A stretch of 64,000 bases of DNA from Paracrocinitomix sp039939375. Lineage in GTDB: Bacteria > Bacteroidota > Bacteroidia > Flavobacteriales_D > Crocinitomicaceae. Position numbers and translations under genes: made by a program. How positions within the stretch are numbered: position 1 is the stretch's first letter; every line of letters begins with the position of its first letter. The stretch lies in assembly GCA_039939375.1 (NCBI GenBank), contig JBDVJO010000002.1:1-64000 (forward strand). The letters are read 5' to 3'. Below, piece after piece: positions 9,842 to 18,558 of this stretch. The notes under the pieces are model-generated. The model ran no database searches, was not told where the DNA came from, and saw only the letters and a program-made list of their open reading frames with translations.

Positions 9842-10012
9842 ATGAGAAAAGTAGTAATAGCAGGATTATTAGGAGTATTTGCAATAGGAATGGTTAGCTG
9901 TGGTGGTGGACACACTTGTGACGCTTACAGAAAAGCTGATTATTCTGAATACAAAAAAGAGCAAAATCAAAAAGTTGAAATGATTCAGGAATTAACTGAG
10001 CAAACTAAATAA
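9842..10012 (+). CDS. Small lipoprotein, tandem copy 1 (56 aa)
   Basis: An ATG at 9842 opens a 56-codon frame with a lipoprotein signal peptide: MRKVVIAGLLGVFAIG followed by the lipobox MVSC, with Cys20 as the lipidated residue. The mature peptide would be only 37 residues. It contains GGGHTCDAY, a tyrosine/lysine-rich stretch, and a charged, probably helical tail (EQNQKVEMIQELTEQTK). The next gene encodes a clear paralogue whose tail is nearly identical. A -7 promoter element precedes it and a terminator follows, so it is probably monocistronic. I do not recognise a function. The longer open frame overlapping it at 9715-9897 is a different frame without support. Confidence 0.85.
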   Translation: MRKVVIAGLLGVFAIGMVSCGGGHTCDAYRKADYSEYKKEQNQKVEMIQELTEQTK

Positions 10013-10033
10013 CTTTTTGTTAAGATATTTGAG

Positions 10034-10065
10034 ACATCTCTTGGTAATCCAAGAGAGGTTTTTTT
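10034..10065 (+). terminator. Rho-independent terminator after small lipoprotein 1
   Basis: An 8-bp stem (TCTCTTGG / CCAAGAGA at 10037-10044 and 10049-10056) with a TAAT loop is followed by seven Ts. It lies 25 nt after the stop codon at 10012. Confidence 0.85.
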
Positions 10066-10132
10066 GTGCCCTAAATTTTAATTGACTTGTGTGACTTTCT
10101 TTCGTAAATTGCTGAAAATCAAAAAACATCCA

Positions 10133-10306
10133 ATGAAAAAACTTTTTAAATTATCAGCTGTCGTATTGTGTTTTCTAGCAATGGCAAGTTGTGGCGGACA
10201 CACTAAATGTGATGCCTACGGAGGCCAAGCAAAATACAGCGATTATAAAGCAGAACAAAATCAAAAAATTGAAATGATTCAGGAATTAACTGAACAAACC
10301 AAATAA
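10133..10306 (+). CDS. Small lipoprotein, tandem copy 2 (57 aa)
   Basis: A paralogue of the gene at 9842-10012. The ATG at 10133 gives a good lipoprotein signal peptide (MKKLFKLSAVVLCFLAMASC, Cys20 lipidated). An in-frame start at 10082 would add 17 residues ahead of this signal and is unlikely. The mature part has GGHTKCDAY, a short linker, then a tail matching the first copy at almost every residue (EQNQKIEMIQELTEQTK). At the DNA level the tails are also nearly identical while the signal peptides differ. Both share the Cys-Asp-Ala-Tyr core. It has its own terminator. The function is unknown; an outer-membrane-anchored peptide is the likely form. Confidence 0.88.
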   Translation: MKKLFKLSAVVLCFLAMASCGGHTKCDAYGGQAKYSDYKAEQNQKIEMIQELTEQTK

Positions 10307-10324
10307 ATTTTTTGTCTAGATATT

Positions 10325-10362
10325 AAAAATCCCCCTCGGTAATAACCAAGGGGGATTTTTTA
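10325..10362 (+). terminator. Bidirectional terminator between small lipoprotein 2 and clpB
   Basis: A stem of about 11 pairs with one mismatch (ATCCCCCTCGGT against ACCAAGGGGGAT, loop AATA) is flanked by five As on the left and six Ts on the right. It can therefore end transcripts from both sides. The clpB stop codon is 19 nt further on. Confidence 0.88.
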
Positions 10363-10380
10363 TTTCAATTTTACGAAGGC

Positions 10381-12993
10381 TTAAGATTCTACTTCTTCTT
10401 TCGCTTGTCTGAAAACTAATTTACCTTCAAACATGTCCAATATAACTTTGCTATCAGCCCCGATTTTTCCGGCGAGTAAGTCTTTAGATAATTGGTTAAT
10501 TAAGTCACGTTGCATTACTCTTTTTACAGGTCTTGCACCATATTGTGGATCATAACCTTCTAAGGCCAACCATTCTAAAGCCTCTTCTGTTGCCGTCAAC
10601 TCTATGTGCGATTCTTTTAATCGATCTTGCAATAACTTAAATTGAATCTTTACAATATCCAGCACATCTGTTCTTGAAAGCGGCTGGAACATTATTGTTT
10701 CATCTATTCTATTCAAGAATTCAGGTCGAATAGTTCTTCTTAGCAATTCAAATACGCCTTGCTTAGCCTCTTCCACAATAGTTGCTTTGTTTTTATCAGT
10801 TAATCCCTCAAACTTTTCTTGAATTATTTCAGATCCAAGATTTGAGGTCATAATGATAATGGTGTTTTTGAAGTTTACAGTTCTACCTTTGTTGTCCGTA
10901 AGCCTTCCATCATCAAGAACTTGCAGTAAAACATTGAACACATCAGGGTGGGCTTTTTCAATCTCATCCATCAATACAATTGAAAAAGGTTTTCTGCGCA
11001 CTGCTTCAGTCAGTTGTCCGCCTTCATCATATCCAATATATCCAGGAGGTGCGCCAACCAATCTACTAACAGAGTGTTTCTCTTGATACTCACTCATGTC
11101 AATTCTGGTCATGGCGTTTTCATCATTGAAAAGGTAATCCGCCAATGCCTTTGCTAGCTCTGTTTTTCCCACTCCAGTTGTTCCCAAAAAGATGAAGGAT
11201 CCGATTGGTTTTTTGGCATCTTGTAATCCTGCTTTTGAACGTCTAACAGCATCAGAAATGGCAACAATTGCATCTTTTTGTCCAACTACTCGCTTGGCCA
11301 ATTCATCTTCAAGTTTAAGTAGCTTGACCCTTTCGCTCTCAATCATTTTACTCACCGGAATACCAGTCCATTTAGAAATGACTTGGGCAATTTCTTCAGC
11401 GTCTACCTCTTCTTTTATTGTTTTTGAAGATTTTTGCACTTCAATTAATTCGGCTCTAAGCTCTTCTACTTTTGCTTCTGTGCTTTGAATTTTTCCATAT
11501 CTAATTTCAGCGACTCTTTCGTAATCTCCTTCACGCTCGGCTTTATCAGCCTCTAACTTTAAATGTTCCAAGTCTTCTTTAGCTTGCTGTATTCCGTCAA
11601 CTACATCTTTTTCCCTTTGCCACTTAGCTTGAAAAGCAGACCTTTTTTCGGTTAACTCACCTAATTCTACTTGAAGTGCTGTCAGTTTTTTCTCATCTTT
11701 TTCTCGTTTAATCGCTTCTCGCTCAATTTCGAGCTGCATGATTCTTCTGTCAATTTCATCTAATTCTTCCGGCTTAGAATTCATCTCCATTCGCAATTTA
11801 GAAGCTGCTTCATCAATTAGGTCAATCGCTTTATCCGGAAGTTGTCTCTCCGTTATATATCGCTGTGATAACTCAACTGCAGAAATAATTGCCTCATCTT
11901 TGATTAAAACCTTATGATAAGTTTCATATTTCTCTTTAATTCCTCTCAGAATTGAGACTGCATCATCCGTTTCTGGTTCGTCTATCAATACGGTTTGGAA
12001 TCTTCGCACAAGTGCTTTATCCTTTTCAAAGTATTTCTGATACTCATTCAAAGTTGTTGCACCCACAGCTCTTAACTCCCCTCTGGCTAATGCAGGTTTT
12101 AAAATGTTGGCCGCGTCCATAGCCCCTTCGCCACCACCACCTGCTCCAACAAGTGTATGAATTTCATCAATGAATAATATGATTTCACCATCAGATTTAA
12201 TGACTTCTTTCACAACTGATTTAAGTCGCTCTTCAAACTCACCTTTATATTTTGCACCAGCAACCAGTGCTCCCATATCAAGTGAATAAACTAATCGTGA
12301 TTTTAGGTTTTCTGGAACATCTCCGTTTACTATTCTATGCGCTATACCTTCAGCGATTGCAGTTTTACCAACTCCTGGTTCACCAATTAAAATAGGGTTG
12401 TTCTTCGTTCTTCTCGTTAAAATTTGAAGTACTCTTCTAATTTCATCATCCCTGCCAATAACTGGATCTAATTTTCCAGTTTTGGCCATTTCATTTAAGT
12501 TGTTGGCATATTTATCCAACGATCTGTAGGTATCTTCTTGTCCTTGTGATTGCACTGTATCTCCGTTTCTTAGTTTGTTAATTGCCGCTTTTATTACTGT
12601 TTCATTTAATCCTAAATCTTTTAACATTTTCGCAACACTCTCATTTCCTTTTGATAGTCCTAGAAATAACATATCTGTTGCTAGATATTCATCTCTAAAT
12701 TCATCCATTAATTTAAATGAGTTTGCGATCAATTTATTAGTATCATTACCCATGTGGATTTGCCCACCGGTAACTTTTGGATAGGAATTAATGATACTTT
12801 CTAGGGTTATTTTGACTTTCTGTTCATCTAAATTAGACTCACTGAAAATGAAAGGCAGAACGGCATCATCTACCTCAATCATTGCTTTCAAAATATGTCC
12901 CGGTTCAATAGCCTGCTGACCATTAGCCGTAGTAATGGTTTGGGCTTGTTGAATTACTTCTTGTGTTTTTGTAGTCAGTTTGTTAATGTTCAT
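10381..12993 (-). CDS. clpB: ATP-dependent chaperone ClpB
   Basis: A hexameric AAA+ disaggregase of 870 residues, the usual length. It has an N-terminal Clp N domain (residues 1-150). NBD1 follows, with Walker A GEPGVGKTAIAEG (near 205) and Walker B ILFIDEIHTLVG. The coiled-coil middle domain (about 400-520) is what separates ClpB from ClpA/ClpC. NBD2 has Walker A GTTGVGKTELAKA (near 605) and the pore motif GYIGYDEGGQLTE. Together with DnaK/DnaJ it dissolves heat-aggregated proteins. It is monocistronic. An exact -7 element lies 27 nt upstream of its start, and no CIRCE-type operator was seen in the 244-nt divergent region shared with adk. Confidence 0.97.
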   Translation of the reverse strand: MNINKLTTKTQEVIQQAQTITTANGQQAIEPGHILKAMIEVDDAVLPFIFSESNLDEQKVKITLESIINSYPKVTGGQIHMGNDTNKLIANSFKLMDEFRDEYLATDMLFLGLSKGNESVAKMLKDLGLNETVIKAAINKLRNGDTVQSQGQEDTYRSLDKYANNLNEMAKTGKLDPVIGRDDEIRRVLQILTRRTKNNPILIGEPGVGKTAIAEGIAHRIVNGDVPENLKSRLVYSLDMGALVAGAKYKGEFEERLKSVVKEVIKSDGEIILFIDEIHTLVGAGGGGEGAMDAANILKPALARGELRAVGATTLNEYQKYFEKDKALVRRFQTVLIDEPETDDAVSILRGIKEKYETYHKVLIKDEAIISAVELSQRYITERQLPDKAIDLIDEAASKLRMEMNSKPEELDEIDRRIMQLEIEREAIKREKDEKKLTALQVELGELTEKRSAFQAKWQREKDVVDGIQQAKEDLEHLKLEADKAEREGDYERVAEIRYGKIQSTEAKVEELRAELIEVQKSSKTIKEEVDAEEIAQVISKWTGIPVSKMIESERVKLLKLEDELAKRVVGQKDAIVAISDAVRRSKAGLQDAKKPIGSFIFLGTTGVGKTELAKALADYLFNDENAMTRIDMSEYQEKHSVSRLVGAPPGYIGYDEGGQLTEAVRRKPFSIVLMDEIEKAHPDVFNVLLQVLDDGRLTDNKGRTVNFKNTIIIMTSNLGSEIIQEKFEGLTDKNKATIVEEAKQGVFELLRRTIRPEFLNRIDETIMFQPLSRTDVLDIVKIQFKLLQDRLKESHIELTATEEALEWLALEGYDPQYGARPVKRVMQRDLINQLSKDLLAGKIGADSKVILDMFEGKLVFRQAKEEVES

Positions 12994-13019
12994 GACGATT
13001 GTATTTTGTAAGGTATGCT

Positions 13020-13027
13020 CAAATTTA
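13020..13027 (-). promoter_or_regulatory. -7 promoter element of clpB
   Basis: On the minus strand this reads TAAATTTG, an exact TAnnTTTG match, 27 nt before the clpB ATG. No well-spaced -33 TTTG was found. The 12994-13237 region otherwise holds only the divergent adk promoter. Confidence 0.5.
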
Positions 13028-13182
13028 AGTCCAATTCATGGCTGCGTAATTTTTAATGCAAAAATGTCTGAAACGCAACAAACTACTGACATTTTTACAG
13101 ATTAATTGAATAAAAAACGGTTATTTCGTCAGTTCGTTGATAAAAAATGATAATTACTAGCCGAATTGCAGATTATTAGCAA

Positions 13183-13190
13183 TAAATTTG
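13183..13190 (+). promoter_or_regulatory. -7 promoter element of the adk operon
   Basis: TAAATTTG is an exact -7 consensus match 48 nt before the adk ATG, giving a leader of roughly 40 nt. A TTG at 13166-13168 is nearer than the ideal spacing. Confidence 0.5.
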
Positions 13191-13237
13191 CGCTTTATTC
13201 TTGGTCATTGCATTGTGGCCAACGTTAATTTTAAGAA

Positions 13238-13816
13238 ATGATAAATATTGTATTGTTCGGACCTCCAGGTGCAGGGAAAGGTACTCAAGCCGAGAGACTT
13301 GTAAAGAAATATAATTTATTTCATCTATCTACAGGTGATGTATTTAGGTATAACATTAAGAATGAAACCGAGTTAGGGAAAATGGCGAAGAGTTTCATGG
13401 ATCAAGGAAAATTGGTTCCGGATGAAGTAACAATCAAATTATTAATTTCTGAAGTTGAGAAGAACCCAGATGCTGAAGGCTATATCTTTGACGGATTTCC
13501 TAGAACAACTCCACAAGCAGAAGCTTTAGATAAAATTCTGGCTGAAAGAGGTACTTCTATCACTAAAATGTTGGCTTTAGATGTTGAGAAAGAAGAATTA
13601 AAAGAGCGTTTAAAAAACCGCGCCTTATCTTCAGGAAGAACAGATGATGCTGATCCAGAAATTATAGAAAATAGAATCAAAGTATACATGGAAGAGACAT
13701 TCCCTTTGAAAGAGTTCTATGATGCACAAGGAAAGTTCGTAAGTATCAATGGTCACGGAACGATTGAAGAAATTACAGAACGTCTTTTTGATTCAATCGA
13801 TACAATTTTAGCTTAA
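13238..13816 (+). CDS. adk: Adenylate kinase
   Basis: Converts ATP + AMP to two ADP in the cytoplasm. The 192-residue protein has the P-loop GPPGAGKGT (residues 7-15), the AMP-binding segment HLSTGDVFR, DGFPRTTPQAEAL and a short LID (SGRTDDADPEIIENRI). The short LID has no zinc-binding cysteines and is the short-form adenylate kinase usual in Bacteroidota. It is first in a rightward cluster with obg 20 nt downstream; both serve basic nucleotide and ribosome functions. Confidence 0.97.
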   Translation: MINIVLFGPPGAGKGTQAERLVKKYNLFHLSTGDVFRYNIKNETELGKMAKSFMDQGKLVPDEVTIKLLISEVEKNPDAEGYIFDGFPRTTPQAEALDKILAERGTSITKMLALDVEKEELKERLKNRALSSGRTDDADPEIIENRIKVYMEETFPLKEFYDAQGKFVSINGHGTIEEITERLFDSIDTILA

Positions 13817-13836
13817 TAAAAAGCCAAATCTGAGTT

Positions 13837-14817
13837 ATGAGTAATTTTATAGATTACGTAAAAATACATTGTCGCTCAGGAAAAGGCGGAGCCGGATCGC
13901 AGTACATGCGCCGGGAAAAATATATTGCCAAAGGTGGTCCTGCTGGCGGTGATGGCGGTCGTGGTGGCCACGTTATTGTTAAAGGAAACGAACAACTTTG
14001 GACGCTTTTACCTTTAAAGTATAGAAAACATATCAAGGCTACGCATGGTGAACCGGGTGGAAGAAACCAGTGTCATGGTGCGGATGGTCAAGATGAGTAT
14101 GTTGAAGTTCCTTTAGGAACAATTATTAAAGATGTAGATACCGATCAAGTAATCGGTGAAATCTCAGAGCACGGTCAAGAAATTATCGTAATGCCTGGGG
14201 GTAAAGGAGGAAAAGGAAACGTACATTTTAAAAATTCTGTTAATCAGACTCCGAGATATGCTCAGCCGGGTATCCCAGAGCAAGAAGGATGGTTAATTTT
14301 AGAGTTAAAAGTATTAGCAGATGTAGGTTTGGTTGGATTCCCAAATGCAGGTAAATCGACTCTTTTATCCGTGTTATCTGCAGCAAAACCTGAAATCGCA
14401 AATTACCCGTTCACAACCTTAACACCCAATTTGGGAATCGTTTCTTATAGAGATTTCAGGTCTTTCGTAATGGCGGATATTCCGGGAATAATTGAGGGTG
14501 CTCATGAAGGAAAAGGATTGGGCTTACGTTTTTTAAGACACATTGAACGAAATTCGGTGCTTTTATTTATGGTTCCGGCAGATGCTGAGGATATTGAAAA
14601 AGAGTATAAGATTTTAGTGAATGAGTTAACGCAATATAATCCTGACTTGGTAGATAAACCAAGAATGTTAGCGATTTCTAAATCAGATATGTTGGATGAA
14701 GAATTGAAAAATGAAATCATACCAACCTTACCAGACATTCCTTATGTTTTTATTTCATCTGTAGCGCAATCAGGCTTAGTTGAATTGAAAGACATGATTT
14801 GGGAGGAGTTAAATTAG
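13837..14817 (+). CDS. obg: GTPase Obg/CgtA
   Basis: A ribosome-associated GTPase that monitors 50S assembly and links growth to (p)ppGpp. Residues 1-160 form the glycine-rich Obg fold (GGAGSQYMRREKY, GPAGGDGGRGG). The G domain follows, with G1 GFPNAGKST (167-175), G3 DIPGIIEG (from 214) and G4 SKSD. At 326 residues it ends after the G domain and lacks the optional OCT tail. It lies 20 nt after adk and is probably co-transcribed with it. Confidence 0.97.
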   Translation: MSNFIDYVKIHCRSGKGGAGSQYMRREKYIAKGGPAGGDGGRGGHVIVKGNEQLWTLLPLKYRKHIKATHGEPGGRNQCHGADGQDEYVEVPLGTIIKDVDTDQVIGEISEHGQEIIVMPGGKGGKGNVHFKNSVNQTPRYAQPGIPEQEGWLILELKVLADVGLVGFPNAGKSTLLSVLSAAKPEIANYPFTTLTPNLGIVSYRDFRSFVMADIPGIIEGAHEGKGLGLRFLRHIERNSVLLFMVPADAEDIEKEYKILVNELTQYNPDLVDKPRMLAISKSDMLDEELKNEIIPTLPDIPYVFISSVAQSGLVELKDMIWEELN

Positions 14818-14843
14818 ATTCCTTAAATTCGTGAGATAAACAC

Positions 14844-15737
14844 ATGCGGTTGTTTTTCATCACCATATTATCATTTACATTGTTTTTTTCTTGTCAAGAA
14901 AATGAGCGTCAAGTTGTTATTGGCGGAGGTTATGGTATTGGTGAAACAATTGATGGTTTAAGACAAGGAGATTGGAAATTCTACCGAGAAAATGATAGTT
15001 TGATGTCCGAAGGGGCTTTTTTAAATGATTCTGCAAACGGGGATTGGATATTTTACCATGAAAATGGAGTGATAGAAGAACAAAGCTTTTGGACAAATGG
15101 TGTGCTTGATGGAGATTATGCTGTTTATTGGCCGAATCAACAATTAAAAGAGAAAGGCACCTTTGTGCAAGATAGAAAGTATGGCGTTTGGGAATATTAT
15201 TCAGAAGAAGGCACAATTGAAGCCCAAGGTGAATTTGGAAATAATTTCATGCAAGGACGTTGGGAATTTTGGTATCCAAACGGACAATTGAAGGCAATCA
15301 ACCATTACAGAGATTCACTTGCTCATGGCCCTGTTTTGGAATATTTTGAAGATGGCACTATAAAAACAGAAGGTCAATTTTCTTACGGACGTCAAGACAG
15401 CACTTGGAAACACTATTATCCAAGTGGCAACCTAGAAGAATTAGTTCAGTGGGAAATTGGAGAAAAAAATGGATTGTCAACAACTTTTTATGAAAATGGT
15501 GATAAAAAAATAGAGTCTAATTATCTTTACAATGTTAAAAACGGAGAAGAAAAACATTACTACGAAGGGGGAACCTTGCAAATTAGGTGCAATTATGTCA
15601 CGGGCAAAGAGCATGGCTGGTTTGATTACTTCTTAGAAGATGGCTCTGAAGACGGACATGTTTATTTTGAAATGGGCGTCAAAAAAATGGACAAAGAGAT
15701 GTCCAAAGTGAATTACGATTTGAATATAGTAGAATAA
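14844..15737 (+). CDS. MORN-repeat (YwqK-like) lipoprotein
   Basis: A 297-residue putative outer-membrane lipoprotein. The signal ends in LFFSC, with Cys17 as the lipid-acceptor residue. The rest is about ten MORN-like repeats of ~22 residues, with patterns such as GDWKFYREND, GVWEYYSEEG and GRWEFWYPNGQLKA. Databases often label these 'toxin-antitoxin system YwqK family antitoxin', but no toxin partner is visible here and I would not read that name as a function. It lies 26 nt after obg and 13 nt before bioB, so it is probably part of the same transcript. Confidence 0.85.
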   Translation: MRLFFITILSFTLFFSCQENERQVVIGGGYGIGETIDGLRQGDWKFYRENDSLMSEGAFLNDSANGDWIFYHENGVIEEQSFWTNGVLDGDYAVYWPNQQLKEKGTFVQDRKYGVWEYYSEEGTIEAQGEFGNNFMQGRWEFWYPNGQLKAINHYRDSLAHGPVLEYFEDGTIKTEGQFSYGRQDSTWKHYYPSGNLEELVQWEIGEKNGLSTTFYENGDKKIESNYLYNVKNGEEKHYYEGGTLQIRCNYVTGKEHGWFDYFLEDGSEDGHVYFEMGVKKMDKEMSKVNYDLNIVE

Positions 15738-15750
15738 GATTATTACAAGC

Positions 15751-16845
15751 ATGAAAATTAACACAGCATACGCAACGAAAGAAAAAGCACTTGAATTATA
15801 TCATTCGCCACTAATGGATTTAATGTATCAAGCAGCGACAGTTCATAGAGAATTTCATGATCCAAATGAAGTTCAAATGAGTTCTTTAATATCAATTAAG
15901 ACGGGTGGATGCCCTGAGGATTGTGGTTACTGCCCGCAGTCTATTGTGCACAATACTGAATTGGAAGTTGAACCTATGATGAGTGTTGATCAGGTGGTTG
16001 GATTGGCAAAAAATGCAAAAGCCAATGGTTCATCTAGAGTTTGTATGGGGGCAGCATGGAGAGAGGTGCGTGACAACAGAGACTTTGATAAGGTGGTAGA
16101 AATGGTGCAAGAAATCAACGGAATGGGGATGGAAGTATGTGCTACCTTGGGAATGATGAATGAAGATCAAGCCAAACGATTAAAAAACGCAGGTCTTTAT
16201 GCCTACAATCACAACTTAGATTCTTCTGAAGAATTTTACAAAGACATTATCTCAACTAGAGAATATCAAAATAGAATAGACACCATTGGTAACGCAAGAG
16301 CAGCAGGAATATCAGTTTGCTCTGGCGGAATCATTGGAATGGGAGAGACTGCAGAAGATAGAATAGGAATGCTAATGACTTACGTTCACATGGAGCAGCC
16401 ACCAGAGTCAATTCCAATTAACGCATTAGTTGCAGTAGAAGGAACTGCTTTAGAAGAGCAAAACCCAATTGAAATTTGGGAGATGATCAGAATGATTGCA
16501 ACATCTAGAATATTATTTCCAGAATCAATCATCAGATTATCTGCAGGTAGAACGCAAATGTCTCATGAGTCTCAAGCACTATGTTTCTTTGCAGGAGCTT
16601 CTTCAATTTTCGCAGGAGACAAGTTGTTGACTACACCAAATCCAGAATTTAACGAAGACAAAGCATTGTTTGATATCTTAGGATTGAAATCTAAAGCACC
16701 TTTTCAAGACGGTGAACAACCGGAAACATTGGTGGATGAAAAAGTTGAAAAAGCGAAGAAAGTTAGAGCTGAAAAAGAAGCAAGAATTAAAGCTAAAGCA
16801 ACTGAAAAATCAGGATTTCAACCAAGAAAAGTGAGTGTTGAGTAA
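15751..16845 (+). CDS. bioB: Biotin synthase
   Basis: A radical-SAM enzyme that inserts sulfur into dethiobiotin. The 364-residue protein has the [4Fe-4S] motif C54-x3-C58-x2-C61 in TGGCPEDCGYCPQS. Later come NHNLDSSEEFY, SGGIIGMGE and RLSAGRTQMS, which carry ligands of the auxiliary [2Fe-2S] cluster. The C-terminal ~35 residues are lysine- and glutamate-rich and look like an unstructured extension. bioF begins directly at the next base and bioD overlaps bioF, so bioB-F-D form one unit. bioA, bioC and bioH equivalents are not in the window. Confidence 0.97.
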   Translation: MKINTAYATKEKALELYHSPLMDLMYQAATVHREFHDPNEVQMSSLISIKTGGCPEDCGYCPQSIVHNTELEVEPMMSVDQVVGLAKNAKANGSSRVCMGAAWREVRDNRDFDKVVEMVQEINGMGMEVCATLGMMNEDQAKRLKNAGLYAYNHNLDSSEEFYKDIISTREYQNRIDTIGNARAAGISVCSGGIIGMGETAEDRIGMLMTYVHMEQPPESIPINALVAVEGTALEEQNPIEIWEMIRMIATSRILFPESIIRLSAGRTQMSHESQALCFFAGASSIFAGDKLLTTPNPEFNEDKALFDILGLKSKAPFQDGEQPETLVDEKVEKAKKVRAEKEARIKAKATEKSGFQPRKVSVE

Positions 16846-17934
16846 GTGAAAAAATTCCCTTCAACTCTTTCTAATAAACTGAAAGAGAGACAAGAAAATG
16901 ATGCCTTACGTGGCTTAATGAAAGCTGACGGAATGGTAGATTTTTATTCCAATGATTACTTAGGAGTAGCCAAACTATCTTTTGAAACAGAAGGGTTATT
17001 TGGTTCAACAGGTTCACGTCTTATTTCAGGAAATTCGAGTAGAACTGAAGAAATTGAAAAAGAATTAGCCCAATTTTTCCATCAAGAATCGGCCTTACTT
17101 TTCAATTCAGGTTATGATGCAAATCTAGGTTTGTTTTCTGCTGTTCCGCTTAAAGGTGATACGGTCATTTATGATGCTTTAATCCATGCTTCAATTCGAG
17201 ATGGAATCAGAATGAGTTTAGCAAATTCCTACGCATTTGCGCACAATGATGTTGAGCAAATGAAAGAGAAATTGGCTAGAGCAAAAGGAACTGTTTATGT
17301 TGTTGTTGAAAGTATCTACTCAATGGACGGTGATCAAGCTCCAGTAGAAGAAATACTACATGTTTGTGAGATGGCGGGCGCTTACCTTATTGTGGATGAA
17401 GCGCATGCGGGGGGAGTTTTAGGAGATGATGGAGAAGGATTATGTACAGAAATTGGGATTGATGATCGTATTTTTGCGAAAGTGGTCACTTTCGGTAAAG
17501 CATTTGGAAGCCATGGAGCCGTTGTTTTAGGAGCACTGGATTTAAAAACATATCTCATCAACTTTGCTAGATCATTAATTTATACAACTGCTTTGTCTCC
17601 GCATGCACAAGAAAGAATTATTACTGTTGTAAATGCAGTTTCAGATTTAGATGCTGAGCGTTATCAATTAGAAAGAAACATAACCATATTTAAATCTTCA
17701 TTCAGCCAATCTGAGTTTAAGTTAATTGAGAGTAATTCTCCCATTCAATCTGTTTTGATACCAGGGAATTCAAATGCAAAAATGCTTGCAAAAAAAGTGC
17801 AGGATGCCGGATTTGCAGTAAAAGCAATCTTGTCTCCAACAGTTGCAAAGGGTGAAGAACGATTGAGAATATGCCTTCATTCGTACAATACAGAAAAAGA
17901 AATAATCGAACTAACAAATACCATCAATGGCTAG
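16846..17934 (+). CDS. bioF: 8-amino-7-oxononanoate synthase (BioF)
   Basis: A PLP-dependent alpha-oxoamine synthase of 362 residues that condenses pimeloyl-ACP/CoA with alanine. Recognisable parts are FYSNDYLG, GSTGSRLISGN, LIVDEAHAGG (Asp184 for the PLP ring nitrogen) and TFGKAFGSHGA (Lys218 as the Schiff-base lysine). The start codon is GTG, directly after the bioB TAA. The end overlaps bioD by 8 nt. Other members of the family (KBL, ALAS, SPT) are possible by sequence alone, but the position between bioB and bioD settles the role. Confidence 0.95.
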   Translation: MKKFPSTLSNKLKERQENDALRGLMKADGMVDFYSNDYLGVAKLSFETEGLFGSTGSRLISGNSSRTEEIEKELAQFFHQESALLFNSGYDANLGLFSAVPLKGDTVIYDALIHASIRDGIRMSLANSYAFAHNDVEQMKEKLARAKGTVYVVVESIYSMDGDQAPVEEILHVCEMAGAYLIVDEAHAGGVLGDDGEGLCTEIGIDDRIFAKVVTFGKAFGSHGAVVLGALDLKTYLINFARSLIYTTALSPHAQERIITVVNAVSDLDAERYQLERNITIFKSSFSQSEFKLIESNSPIQSVLIPGNSNAKMLAKKVQDAGFAVKAILSPTVAKGEERLRICLHSYNTEKEIIELTNTING

Positions 17935-18541
17935 ACGAATTTTTATTTCAGGAATAGGAACAGAAGTGGGTAAAACATTTTGCTCTGCTATAGTTGTTGA
18001 AGCTTTAAAGGCTGATTACTGGAAACCTGTGCAAGCAGGAGAATTAGATGACTTAGACTCTTTATGGGTGAGGGACTTTATTTCAAATGACGAATCTAAG
18101 TTTCACACTGAACGTTTTTTGTTATCTGAACCTATGTCTCCACATGCTGCCGCTAAAATTGACGGTATCGAAATGCAAATTGCTGATTTTAAAGTCCCAA
18201 AAACAACCAATGATTTAATAATTGAAGGAGCGGGAGGATTAATGGTTCCGATTAATGAAAAAGGCGATATGATAGTTGACCTCATTCCGCAAGTCGCAGA
18301 TGAAACAATACTCATTTCTAAAAATTACTTAGGCAGTATTAATCACACATTATTGAGTGTAGAATTACTAAAAAGCCGTGGAATTAAAATAACAGGGATC
18401 ATTTTTAACGGAGATCCAAATCCAGCAACAGAAGAGATTATATTAGCTACAACAGGTTTAAAATGTTTAGGCAAAGTTCCTTTGGCAGATTCAGACATTA
18501 AAGAATTTGTAAAAGAGCAGGCCGGGAAATTAGCAATTTAA
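17927..18541 (+). CDS. bioD: Dethiobiotin synthetase (BioD)
   Basis: ATP-dependent ring closure of 7,8-diaminopelargonate to dethiobiotin. The 204-residue protein has the BioD P-loop GIGTEVGKTF (residues 9-18), a WKPVQAG block near residue 33 and EGAGGLMVPI (near 101). It overlaps bioF by 8 nt and is the last gene of the biotin cluster. It ends 18 nt from the stop of a convergent gene. No clear terminator was found in that gap. Confidence 0.95.
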   Translation: MARRIFISGIGTEVGKTFCSAIVVEALKADYWKPVQAGELDDLDSLWVRDFISNDESKFHTERFLLSEPMSPHAAAKIDGIEMQIADFKVPKTTNDLIIEGAGGLMVPINEKGDMIVDLIPQVADETILISKNYLGSINHTLLSVELLKSRGIKITGIIFNGDPNPATEEIILATTGLKCLGKVPLADSDIKEFVKEQAGKLAI

Positions 18542-18558
18542 GTGACTTTAGGTAAAAC

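Noticed and set aside
9715..9897. 60-codon open frame overlapping the first small lipoprotein
   Set aside because: It lacks a signal or family pattern, is in a different frame, and is contained mostly in the promoter and start of the real lipoprotein gene at 9842-10012.
14844..15737. YwqK-type antitoxin of a toxin-antitoxin system
   Set aside because: Only the MORN repeats support the name. No toxin-like gene is adjacent, and the protein has a lipoprotein signal peptide.
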